A stretch of DNA of 64,000 nt from Bradyrhizobium paxllaeri (GTDB lineage Bacteria > Pseudomonadota > Alphaproteobacteria > Rhizobiales > Xanthobacteraceae): NCBI RefSeq assembly GCF_001693515.2, contig NZ_CP042968.1, positions 4,712,001-4,776,000 of the forward strand, written 5' to 3'. Shown piece by piece: positions 1-7,048 of this stretch (its first letter is position 1; every line of letters begins with the position of its first letter). Below the pieces are notes generated by a model that saw nothing but the letters and a program-made list of their open reading frames with translations, did not search any database and had not been told where the DNA came from. Position numbers and translations under genes: made by a program.

Positions 1-534
1 CCGACAGCCGAATGACGGATGGTCGGCATCGGCCGCCGTGATGACGAGTGTATTGGGATTCGCGAGACGCGGAATAAAGACCCCGGAATAGCAGGCCGAG
101 ATGATCACCACCTTGTATCGCATGCCGGTACGCGCCAGCATGTCGGCGAGATTGGACGGAGTGAGCGTTTGCGCAAGCCGGCCCGCTTTGACTGCGAGGC
201 CTGCGCGAGAGCCATGCGAGGTCAGGATCAAAAGCAGAATGTCATTCTGGCCATCCATCCCATTGGCCGCCGCCTGCAGGGACGTGGCGAGGCCTTCAAT
301 CGTTGCAGCTCCGCCTTTCCTCGAATTGTATTGCACGCGGATCGGGTCGCCTCCGAAGCGGGCTGCTACGATCTGTGCTGCGCCGGTCGCCTCGCGTCTA
401 AACACGCCCTGATCGCCGAAAAGGCCAAAGGACACCACGCTCATCCTGCGCGCATGGCCCGCGGCGTACACCGGCGAAACCGACGGCGCAACGGTCACAA
501 CAAAAGCGACGAACAGCGCGCTGAGACGGTTCAT
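1..534 (-). CDS. C13 (legumain/caspase-like) family peptidase, 3' part beyond window
   Basis: The protein is read leftward from an ATG at 534 and stays open to the window edge (178 codons), so the C-terminus is missing. Residues 1-25 form a signal peptide ending near VYAAG, so it should be exported. The two catalytic-dyad motifs of clan CD are visible: ILTSHGSR (His, about residue 112) and IISACYSG (Cys, about residue 154), followed by LVITAADADHPSFGC, which matches bacterial peptidase C13 proteins. It is divergent from the DUF992 gene, with 218 nt between them. The substrate is unknown. The family assignment is fairly sure from the dyad and spacing; whether it is an active protease is inferred. 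Confidence 0.8.
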   Translation of the reverse strand, partial: MNRLSALFVAFVVTVAPSVSPVYAAGHARRMSVVSFGLFGDQGVFRREATGAAQIVAARFGGDPIRVQYNSRKGGAATIEGLATSLQAAANGMDGQNDILLLILTSHGSRAGLAVKAGRLAQTLTPSNLADMLARTGMRYKVVIISACYSGVFIPRLANPNTLVITAADADHPSFGCR

Positions 535-752
535 CCAGCGTAGGTACACGGCTTCACCTCCACAATCGGCCTCCTGCTCCAGGGCGCAACCGGCCATCAT
601 CCTCTCTCAAGGGCGTTCCAGTCGCGACTGGCGCATCCATAATCTACCGCCTGTAAGCCGTTAAGGCCCCGGAACGGGACCCGGAACCGGAACATCGCAA
701 CGTCGCTGCGCGTTGAGGGGGTCCATCTGAATGCGTCGATGGAGGAACGCTC

Positions 753-1283
753 ATGCGCAAAGCAACCCTGACTAGAACAACGTTGAATAGCTTGGCAACC
801 ACATGCGCCGCCCTGGCGCTCGCCCTCGCCACGGCTCCGGCCATGGCTCAGGACGCCGGCCGGACGAGGGTCGGCACGCTTACCTGCAACATATCGCCCG
901 GTGTCGGCCTCGTTGTCGGGGGGCAGCGGCAATTGAATTGCATCTATGCATCTGCGAGAGGCAGGGCGCGCGAAGCCTATCAAGGCGCCGTCAGCACGCT
1001 TGGCCTCGATATCGGGGCCACGACCGGCGGCCAGATGGCCTGGGCGGTTTTTGCGCCGGCCACGCTGCCCCGGGGGGCATTGGCGGGAACCCATACGGGT
1101 GCGACCGCCGGCGGCACAGTCGGTGCCGGAGCGAGCGCCAACGTTCTGGTTGGAGGCCCGGACCGCAGGATCATCATGCAGCCGGCAGCCGTGCAGGGCC
1201 AGACGGGCATGAATGTTGCCGCGGGCGTATCCACACTGGAGCTGCGGCCGGCCGCTGCGCCGGCCCGTCGCACCGCCCAGTGA
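753..1283 (+). CDS. DUF992 domain secreted protein
   Basis: This 176-residue protein has a signal peptide (about residues 1-33, ending APAMAQ) and a strong ribosome binding site, GGAGGAACGCTC, just before the ATG. The mature part has the DUF992 pattern: GTLTCNIS near the start, two Cys about 20 residues apart (TCN and NCIY), LGLDIGATTGG, WAVFAPA, ALAGTHTGATAG, then ANVLVGG and QGQTGMNVAAGV at the end. The family is common in rhizobia and has no assigned function. It is probably periplasmic or outer-membrane associated. A terminator follows about 60 nt after the stop, so it is probably monocistronic. Confidence 0.88.
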   Translation: MRKATLTRTTLNSLATTCAALALALATAPAMAQDAGRTRVGTLTCNISPGVGLVVGGQRQLNCIYASARGRAREAYQGAVSTLGLDIGATTGGQMAWAVFAPATLPRGALAGTHTGATAGGTVGAGASANVLVGGPDRRIIMQPAAVQGQTGMNVAAGVSTLELRPAAAPARRTAQ

Positions 1284-1343
1284 TGACATCATCGCTACAG
1301 AACTAGTCGGCCGCTTGCCGGCGGGATCATTGCCGCAAGATGC

Positions 1344-1376
1344 AAAAGGCGTCCCCATTCGGGGCGCCTTTTGTTT
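1344..1376 (+). terminator. Rho-independent terminator after DUF992 gene
   Basis: A GC-rich hairpin pairs AAAAGGCG-t-CCCC with GGGGCGCCTTTT across an ATTC loop, followed by TTTTGTTT. It has one bulged base. The position 60 nt after the DUF992 stop fits a transcript end. Confidence 0.8.
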
Positions 1377-1377
1377 C

Positions 1378-1412
1378 GCCGTAGGATGGATGGAGCAAAG
1401 CGATACCCATCA
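1378..1412. repeat. Short intergenic repeat, family D, copy 1
   Basis: The block from gccgtagg to gcgatacccatc recurs almost unchanged at 3553-3586 (gccgtaggacgggtggagcg...). It lies directly after the DUF992 terminator. The sequence resembles a repeat common in Bradyrhizobium intergenic DNA (recollection, not searched). Confidence 0.6.
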
Positions 1413-1583
1413 TCGCGGGCTACTTGCAGTCGCCGGAGTCGGTGGCGCGCCGGCGTGAGCCGCGCGCCCGAGTTCAGCCGAACACCGAAGCACTCCTATA
1501 GTTCAAGGCAACGGCATTTGCCGGTTAGGACCCAATCCCCTCCGGATACGTTATCGCGCGGCGAGGTCGATCGAAGGCCGGCC

Positions 1584-2900
1584 ATGGAAACCATCGAGGC
1601 ATATCTCCACAGGAAATACGCGGAACTGGCGTTGCTGAACGGTTTCCTCGGCACGCCCTTGGCGCTGCGGCATCCAATCTCGGTGACCGAAGCAATTGAG
1701 CAAAAATTTCATATTGCCGCAGCGCTGAAGGCCGAGCATGCGCTGCACGATTGGGCGCTCACGGAGACCGCATGGGCACATCCGGGCCGGCTGCGCGCCG
1801 GGCCGTTCGAGTTCAGCTACGACTATCAGCGCGCCGACCTCGAAGTGCGCGGCCCATCTTTTTACCAATTTGGCAATTCGGTAGCGGCGAAGCAGACCAT
1901 CTACACGTCCTCTGGAATGGCAGCGATATCCGCGCTGCTGCTGGCCTTCGCCCGCCTGGCGTCCGAGGCGGATATCCTGGTCTTGCCCGGATCCTACGGT
2001 GAAACCCTGGAGCTGATCGAAAATCATGTCCGGCAATTGCGCATAGTCCCGGTGAAAGGCACACCGAGCGAACTCGCCTCTCGCGCCGGCCGACCTCGAA
2101 TTCTGCTGTTCGATTCCTGCATGACCGCCGCCGCCTTCGAAGCGACTCTCCGTTGCGCGAGGCCGCACCTCGATCTCGTAATTTTTGACACGACCTGTTT
2201 TTCGACCGGATCGGGGCGAATTCGTCGGGTTTTGAGCTGGGCGCGCCGTTGGGAAATCCCTGTCGTGCTCGTGCGCAGCCACACCAAGCTCGATTCCCTT
2301 GGAGTGGAGTACGGCCGGCTCGGCTCCGCGGTTTTCGTCGCCTGCGAAAAGCACAACGCCGCGTCGAAGCAGCAACGGCTGGAGGATCTCGCCCGGGAAA
2401 TGCGCAATGCCGTGCGACTGTTCGGCGGCGCAGCACTGCCCGCACATTTCCCGCCCTACGTCGGAACGAACGCCTACCGGGTTCTGACTGACAAGCGCGT
2501 CGCGGCCATCTTGCGCAACGGCAGACGGACGGCCCGCTATTTCGCGTCTGCGCTCGCCGGCTCGTCGGCGGAGCTGCATTTCGTCCACGGGCTCTATATC
2601 ACGCTGGCGCCCAAGCGAATGCTCGACGACCAGCAGACGAAACAGATGGCGGCGGATTTATGCGGCGATCTGAGAAAGGCCGGCTTGCCGCTGCGCCATG
2701 CGGGGAGCTTCGGCTTCGATTTCGGCGCAGCGGAATGGTTCCTCGATACCGCACGCAATCGCCACGTGGTCAGGATCGCGGTGCCCGATCTTCCGACGCC
2801 GCTGTGGGACGAAGTCGCGCGAGCCGTGGGGCAATGGTGGTCGGCACACGAGGGGGAACGATTTCGCTCCGCCGGCTTGCCCGTGAATGCGCCCGTGTAG
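1584..2900 (+). CDS. PLP-dependent transferase, fold type I, atypical
   Basis: The 438-residue product resembles the Cys/Met-metabolism (cystathionine gamma-synthase-like) branch of fold-type I PLP enzymes but is divergent. Visible landmarks are TIYTSSGMAAISALL (cofactor phosphate-binding turn, about residue 105), VLPGSYGETLELI (position of the stacking aromatic), LVIFDTTCFSTG (Asp binding the pyridine N) and VRSHTKLDSLGVEYGRLGS, whose Lys is the likely Schiff-base residue (about residue 240). The frame is open upstream to 1371, but the first 71 codons cover a repeat and look non-coding, so the ATG at 1584 is preferred. A small membrane-protein gene follows after 53 nt. Substrate is unknown. 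Confidence 0.72.
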   Translation: METIEAYLHRKYAELALLNGFLGTPLALRHPISVTEAIEQKFHIAAALKAEHALHDWALTETAWAHPGRLRAGPFEFSYDYQRADLEVRGPSFYQFGNSVAAKQTIYTSSGMAAISALLLAFARLASEADILVLPGSYGETLELIENHVRQLRIVPVKGTPSELASRAGRPRILLFDSCMTAAAFEATLRCARPHLDLVIFDTTCFSTGSGRIRRVLSWARRWEIPVVLVRSHTKLDSLGVEYGRLGSAVFVACEKHNAASKQQRLEDLAREMRNAVRLFGGAALPAHFPPYVGTNAYRVLTDKRVAAILRNGRRTARYFASALAGSSAELHFVHGLYITLAPKRMLDDQQTKQMAADLCGDLRKAGLPLRHAGSFGFDFGAAEWFLDTARNRHVVRIAVPDLPTPLWDEVARAVGQWWSAHEGERFRSAGLPVNAPV

Positions 2901-2953
2901 GCAAATTGCAGAGCGGCGTTTTCGATGTCGGTTTTCTGCGGAGCACGAGCCCG

Positions 2954-3196
2954 ATGGATGAAATCCTGCGCTGGATGGCGACTGCCGGCACGATCGGAGC
3001 CGGGCTGGTCCTGGCCGCCCGCGCGAAGCCGCGCACGACCGGCTGGGCCTTCGTCGTGCTGAGCGGAGCATCGGTAATCTGGATCGTCGTCGGCTATCTA
3101 ACCACGGAATATGCGCTGATGGTGCAAAACGTGGTGGTGACACTCATCAACATATTCGGCGTCTACCGATGGCTGATCTGGAAAGGAAAGGTCTGA
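2954..3196 (+). CDS. Small three-helix membrane protein
   Basis: The product has 80 residues and is almost entirely hydrophobic, with about three membrane segments (IGAGLVLAARA, FVVLSGASVIWIVVGYL and NVVVTLINIFGVYRWLIW). The size and the ending INIFGVYRWL recall PnuC-like or PQ-loop half transporters, but similarity is too slight to name a function. The ATG at 2954 has GGAG about 11 nt upstream; the frame is open much further upstream inside the PLP gene, which I read as shadow. It is probably co-transcribed with the PLP enzyme (53-nt gap). Confidence 0.6.
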   Translation: MDEILRWMATAGTIGAGLVLAARAKPRTTGWAFVVLSGASVIWIVVGYLTTEYALMVQNVVVTLINIFGVYRWLIWKGKV

Positions 3197-3277
3197 GGGA
3201 CAGCTACTCACTCACCGGAACCCATCCACCGGCAAGCCGTTATCCCGCGAGAACCCCATCACCTCGGAAGCGTACCG

Positions 3278-3550
3278 ATGTTGAATTCCCTGACGCGGTT
3301 GGCGATCGAGGCGAACAGCGTCATCGCTCTACGGATGATGAAGCTCATGCTCGGCGGAAAACGCGCGGCGCGGCGCGAAGCCCGCCTGATGGTGAATGAA
3401 AAGATCGATACAGCGCTCAAGGCGTCCAGGAGCCTGATCGGCGGCGCTTCGGCCGAGGAAATAATCGGTCAATACCGAAGGCGCGTCGCCGCCAACGCGA
3501 AACGGCTAGGCAAGGTCCGCACGGCAAAAAAGATACGCCGCCGCAAGTAG
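3278..3550 (+). CDS. Hypothetical basic protein, 90 aa
   Basis: The protein has 90 residues and is rich in Lys/Arg, with an N-terminal amphipathic stretch (LTRLAIEANSVIALRMMKLM) and a strongly basic C-terminus ending AKKIRRRK. There is no recognisable domain. The ATG has GGAAG about 10 nt upstream. A family D repeat begins 2 nt after the stop codon. The coding call rests on codon pattern and on resemblance to short rhizobial hypothetical proteins; function is unknown. Confidence 0.6.
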   Translation: MLNSLTRLAIEANSVIALRMMKLMLGGKRAARREARLMVNEKIDTALKASRSLIGGASAEEIIGQYRRRVAANAKRLGKVRTAKKIRRRK

Positions 3551-3552
3551 TT

Positions 3553-3586
3553 GCCGTAGGACGGGTGGAGCGAAGCGATACCCATC
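3553..3586. repeat. Short intergenic repeat, family D, copy 2
   Basis: Second copy of the block at 1378-1412, with differences at three or four positions. It starts 2 nt after the stop codon of the 90-aa hypothetical gene. Confidence 0.6.
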
Positions 3587-3615
3587 GCCTCAGACGTTGA
3601 TACAATGATGGGCTG

Positions 3616-3705
3616 CTATCGTCGCCGTGCTTGTACAAACGCGACCGCGAGCGATGCCACCAGAACAAATGCAACGATTACTGCGAACGCTTCAAAGTGT
3701 CCCAT
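3616..3705 (-). CDS. 29-aa single-pass membrane peptide
   Basis: A short frame reads MGHFEAFAVIVAFVLVASLA, then VAFVQARRR and a TAG stop. It is one hydrophobic helix with a short acidic N-terminus and a basic tail, the layout of many bacterial small membrane proteins. CAGGGATCG lies upstream of the ATG as a possible ribosome binding site. A longer opposite-strand frame (3631-3894) overlaps it but has no protein-like features. Function unknown; coding status is inferred from composition only. Confidence 0.42.
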   Translation of the reverse strand: MGHFEAFAVIVAFVLVASLAVAFVQARRR

Positions 3706-3909
3706 AGCGCCGATCCCTGTCAGGTCAGCCACCCTCCCGATGTTAACTCATCAGGAGGATTGACCCGTGCGACAATTCGCATCGTAGGCCGCAATGACGC
3801 ACCCTCGGAAAATCACTTCGGCGACATGCGCGCCGGCGGCGTCCGCGATAAATGCGCGCGCCGCCCACCGCCGCGTCAAGCGATGAGCGAATGATTGAGG
3901 AGAAAGTGA

Positions 3910-4258
3910 TTAGGAGGCGGACTCAACACGCAGCCATAGCCTAATCGACGCGAGCTGAACGAACGCAAGATAGTTCGCCGCCAGCTTGTCGTAGCGCGTT
4001 GCGACTCGGCGACAGTGCTTGATCTTGTTGAAGAACCGTTCAACCAAATTGCAGGCTCGATAGAGCTACGGGTTCAAGCAAAGCATTGATCCTGATTTGA
4101 GCCGAGACAGCATTTTGTCCGCGAGCGGGTTGTCATGCGCCTCACCGCCCGTCAGCGCGAGCCGGATTGGCAGGCCGTTGGTATCGACTACCGCATGTAT
4201 CTTGCGGGTCAGCCCGTCGCGTTGGCAATTGCTGGTATTCGACCTGTGCGCCCGGAGT
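3910..4258 (-). pseudogene. IS5-family transposase remnant with internal deletion
   Basis: Read leftward, the sequence encodes AHRSNTSNCQRDGLTRKIHA, VVDTNGLPIRLALTGGEAHD and NPLADKMLSRLKSGSMLCLN, then stops. Immediately after, it resumes as LYRACNLVERFFNKIKHCRR and VATRYDKLAANYLAFVQLAS, ending LRVESAS-stop. These are the central and C-terminal DDE segments of an IS5-type (IS427-like group) transposase. The part that normally lies between SGSML and LYRA (LADRGYD... region) is missing, and so is the whole N-terminus. It cannot encode an active enzyme. No intact terminal inverted repeats were found. Confidence 0.85.
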
Positions 4259-4476
4259 CAGGATAGGCAGCGATGACAAAGGCTCGGCTGCGCGGTTTTC
4301 GTAAGAGTTTGAACCGTCTGCCTCGTGATAACGACCAAGAACCATGCATGAGATTCACTCGGGTCGCTAAATACGCCGTCGAGCAATAAGCCGTCTACGG
4401 TAGCAAATGACCCGATGTCCAGCAGCATTTTAGGTGGGTTGGGAGCGCTATCGAAAATGCCAATCGGGCAGAGATC

Positions 4477-4755
4477 ATGTTCGACATTCTGATAACCCTC
4501 TTGGTTATTCTGTCTTTCGGCTTTCCCGCCGTGCCATGGTTCTTTGGTGCGCGATGGGGGTTGAGAGGAGTTTGGCTCAGTACAGGATTTGCCGTAGTCA
4601 TCCTGCTATGTTTTTTTCCAATATTGTTTTGGGTTGCATGCGGTGCCTGTGGGCAGGGCGCGCTAGCCATCTTTATGCTGGGGCCGATCTGGATTGGTTC
4701 GGCATTGCTTACGGTCACTTCGGCGGCATTCTCTTACTACAAGTTTGCGCGCTAA
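4477..4755 (+). CDS. Hypothetical membrane protein, 92 aa
   Basis: The 92-residue product is hydrophobic throughout, with about three membrane segments (residues 3-25, 32-55 and 64-88). It contains a CGACGQG motif between helices 2 and 3. There is no recognisable family. It lies in a decayed region between an IS remnant and a substrate-binding protein remnant, and its base composition is lower in GC than its neighbours, which would fit acquired DNA. The ribosome binding site is weak (CAGAGATC before the ATG). Confidence 0.45.
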   Translation: MFDILITLLVILSFGFPAVPWFFGARWGLRGVWLSTGFAVVILLCFFPILFWVACGACGQGALAIFMLGPIWIGSALLTVTSAAFSYYKFAR

Positions 4756-4822
4756 CATCCGCAAGACCGCGAAGGCGCTGGGGGTAACGATACCCTCCAC
4801 GCTGGGCATCGCAGATGATTGA
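4754..4822 (+). pseudogene. C-terminal remnant of an ABC substrate-binding (ABC_sub_bind) protein
   Basis: In this frame the DNA reads NIRKTAKALGVTIPSTLGIA, then DD and a stop. This matches the very end of the ABC transporter substrate-binding proteins that are highly multiplied in Bradyrhizobium, which typically end ...[25 protein letters not shown]. No other part of such a gene is visible upstream, so this is a leftover fragment. It supports the view that 3.9-5.0 kb is a zone of gene decay. Confidence 0.6.
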
Positions 4823-5041
4823 GTAAAGCATCAGCGATGTCGGCTTTCGGCACCATGCGTCGTGTTAGATCGCCGCAAAATTTCAGTCGCAAACGGGAAG
4901 AAGCGACATTCAGCGAGTTGCGCTGACTATGCCGGATTATGAGTACGCGCCCTGGGTAGCGAACGCATGTCGTGAGGCTTGGGCGCTGGGATGCCCGATC
5001 ATCAAAAGAGGCTGAAGATGCGCGAGGGCCGCCCCGTCCAA

Positions 5042-5971
5042 TTAGCGCACGATCTTGATATTCGGGCCCTTTGGTTTGGGCTGCGGCTGCTCCTGCGTTG
5101 CCGCCACGCATTCATATTGCGGCCACTTCGGTAACCGCTCATCGAGATTCACTTCGCGCCATTTCGGATGGCCGTTCACATCCAGCCAACCCTTGTTCTC
5201 GCGGATAATCTGGGCCACCTTGGCCACGTTTTGGCACTGCTCGCCGGCGTAGCTGAACGTTATCAGAACGGCTTTGACCGCTACCGTTCTCACCTCGGAT
5301 TCCTGCCATTTGTACGTGCCCGCCGGGATGACTGTCGTGACATAGCTGTCGAGGGCCTTGTCGTCCAACCCGATGAGCTGGAATTTATCGTCGACCGTTG
5401 TGTTCTCCGAAAACAGCGTTGCCGGCGCGCCGGCCACATAGAACATCGCGTCAATTTCGCCCCTGCGCAGCGCCTCCAGCGCTTCCTTGCCCCCGAGGAA
5501 TACCTCTTTCGAGGGCGTGATCCCCGTCTGGAAGAAAATCGTCTTTGCGGTCAGGTACGTGCCGCTTCGTTGAGGACCTATCGCAACACGTTTGCCGTGC
5601 AGGTCGTGCAGCGTTTTCAAGGAGAGATCACCGAGGACATGGACCTCCTCCTTGTAAAGCGGATAAACGGCGGCAAGCTTGGCGGCGATAGCTTTCAGTT
5701 CATTGTCGTCGGAAATGTCGCGGATATAGTCGAGCACGTCCGACTGCACGATACCGAGTTGGACGCCGCGCTTTCTGCGAACATCGAATACGTTCTGAAT
5801 AGAGCCGGCCGATTCAAAAACCTGCAAGGAGATGCGGCTCGGTTCGGCGATCTTCTTGATGTCCTCGCCAATCTTGATGTAGGTGCCAGTTGCACCACCG
5901 GTGACAATTCCCATCTGCGGCCCAGACGAGAGGGACATAGCAAGCACAACGGCCAAAACGGGAAGCTTCAT
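5042..5971 (-). CDS. TAXI family TRAP transporter solute-binding protein
   Basis: The 309-residue protein has a short signal peptide and then the TAXI hallmark GIVTGGATGTYIKIGEDI (residues 22-39), followed by VFESAGSIQNVFDVRRKRG, LGIVQSDVLDY, GDLSLKTLHDLHGKRVAIG, SGTYLTAKTIF and GEIDAMFYVAGAP. These proteins bind a small acid or amino acid in the periplasm and deliver it to a TRAP permease. No TRAP membrane subunit lies nearby, so it is an orphan here. A GTG just upstream (5974) is in frame, but the ATG at 5971 is preferred. The C-terminal tail is rich in Pro/Gln/Lys. Confidence 0.88.
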   Translation of the reverse strand: MKLPVLAVVLAMSLSSGPQMGIVTGGATGTYIKIGEDIKKIAEPSRISLQVFESAGSIQNVFDVRRKRGVQLGIVQSDVLDYIRDISDDNELKAIAAKLAAVYPLYKEEVHVLGDLSLKTLHDLHGKRVAIGPQRSGTYLTAKTIFFQTGITPSKEVFLGGKEALEALRRGEIDAMFYVAGAPATLFSENTTVDDKFQLIGLDDKALDSYVTTVIPAGTYKWQESEVRTVAVKAVLITFSYAGEQCQNVAKVAQIIRENKGWLDVNGHPKWREVNLDERLPKWPQYECVAATQEQPQPKPKGPNIKIVR

Positions 5972-5974
5972 CAC

Positions 5975-6419
5975 TTACAACCTTGCGTTATAACCATGTC
6001 ACAAATCGCGTAGTATGGTGGCGCGTCATGCGCACGTTCAGGTTTCCGATGTGGAACTTTGCTCGCCTGGCCGGCGAGCCTGGCTCAATGCCCCCCGGGC
6101 GGCGTGGGGATATTCCCGCCTTTTGTTATGCGTTTTTTTTCATTCATCAACTCGATCACGCGTTTCAGGACGTGACGGTGACGTCGGCAGGATAAGGGAA
6201 CCTGTGAACGGACGGCTGCGTGACGCGAGTACGGCGATTTCAGAGAGACAGTTGTGGCGGATCTGGTGAGATAATTACGGCGAGTCTAGGGCGTGAAGGC
6301 AGGAAAGATCTACCTCTGGATGTCTAGTGTTCCGTTGGTCACACCGAGAGCTTCGTGCAGCCACGCCGGGAGCAGCGCGTGTCGATTTGCTTTCCTTGCA
6401 AACGCAATTCGCGGCGAGC
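5975..6419. other. Gene-free stretch upstream of the TAXI gene
   Basis: No convincing coding frame is present on either strand. A hairpin, GGCG-tGGG-gatatt-CCC-GCC followed by TTTTGTT (about 6099-6127), looks terminator-like but has no gene feeding into it. The stretch probably contains the promoter of the leftward TAXI gene near its left end. Confidence 0.5.
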
Positions 6420-6947
6420 GCTGCGACAAATCAACACGAGGGCAAATCACTTCTGATTTTCAGAAATCATGTCAAGCGTGGGAATCAAAAATATTCCGCT
6501 TCCCTTTTCGGGCAAACCAGCGGCATGACTCCGCCCGTCTCACGGCAAGATGAGGGGCGCTTCGCGATCGTCACGAACGTGCGGTGAGATGCGATGGACG
6601 CTGATGTCACGACGACGGACGTGACGTGAGGCGTACGGCGAAGTCGTGTGGTTCGGACGCCGCGGTGCTGGCGTTAAGTCATGCGGAAGTTTTCCGCGCG
6701 GCGACGGAGGCAAAAGAGCCGTTCTCCGGGAAGAGCACGAAGTAAGCCGTAAACCCATTGCGCAGGGAAGGCCGGGATGCTCCCGCTGTACCTGTATGCT
6801 CGTGTGCGTCTCTTGCTATGCGCAACGGCACACGAGACCTCGGGTGCAGCAAGCACCCGGTCTTCCCTGCGCCCTCTGATCTCGATGAGGGCAAACGACG
6901 ATGCAAACCTCGGGCGTCAGCGCCGCGAGAATGCGAAACTGTATTCA
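6420..6947. repeat. Dispersed non-coding repeat of about 0.5 kb (Bradyrhizobium type)
   Basis: The segment from about gacaaatcaacacgagggca to gcgccgcgagaatgcg contains strings I recognise as a dispersed non-coding element of Bradyrhizobium genomes: ggggcgcttcgcgatcgtca, gagccgttctccgggaagag, gcgcagggaaggccgggatg and cacccggtcttccctgcgcc. It contains an inverted pair (gcgcagggaagg ... cttccctgcgc) that can fold into a long hairpin. Short frames in it are not protein-like. The identification is from memory; boundaries are approximate. Confidence 0.6.
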
Positions 6948-7028
6948 CGTCATTGCGAGCGGAGCGAAGCAATCCATTGCCACCTCATGCGCCGAAAGGT
7001 GGATTGCTTCGCTGCGCTCGCAATGACG
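6948..7028. repeat. Palindromic intergenic repeat, family A, copy 1
   Basis: The arms cgtcattgcgagcggagcga and tcgctgcgctcgcaatgacg, each continuing into aatcca or its complement, are inverted repeats flanking a short centre. Related copies occur at 44242-44325 and 48772-48881. It lies 20 nt downstream of the histidine kinase stop codon. Confidence 0.85.
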
Positions 7029-7048
7029 GAGAGGCCGACCGCAACCTC

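Noticed and set aside
3631..3894. An 87-codon plus-strand frame
   Set aside because: Cys/Arg/His-rich with no motif, and it starts inside the opposite 29-aa membrane peptide frame. Composition is that of non-coding DNA.
4929..5015. A 28-codon plus-strand frame (MPDYEYAPWV...)
   Set aside because: No ribosome binding site and no features; lies in decayed DNA.
6758..6900. Structured RNA in the gcgcagggaagg region
   Set aside because: A long hairpin is possible, but the segment matches a dispersed repeat and there is no evidence for a specific RNA family.
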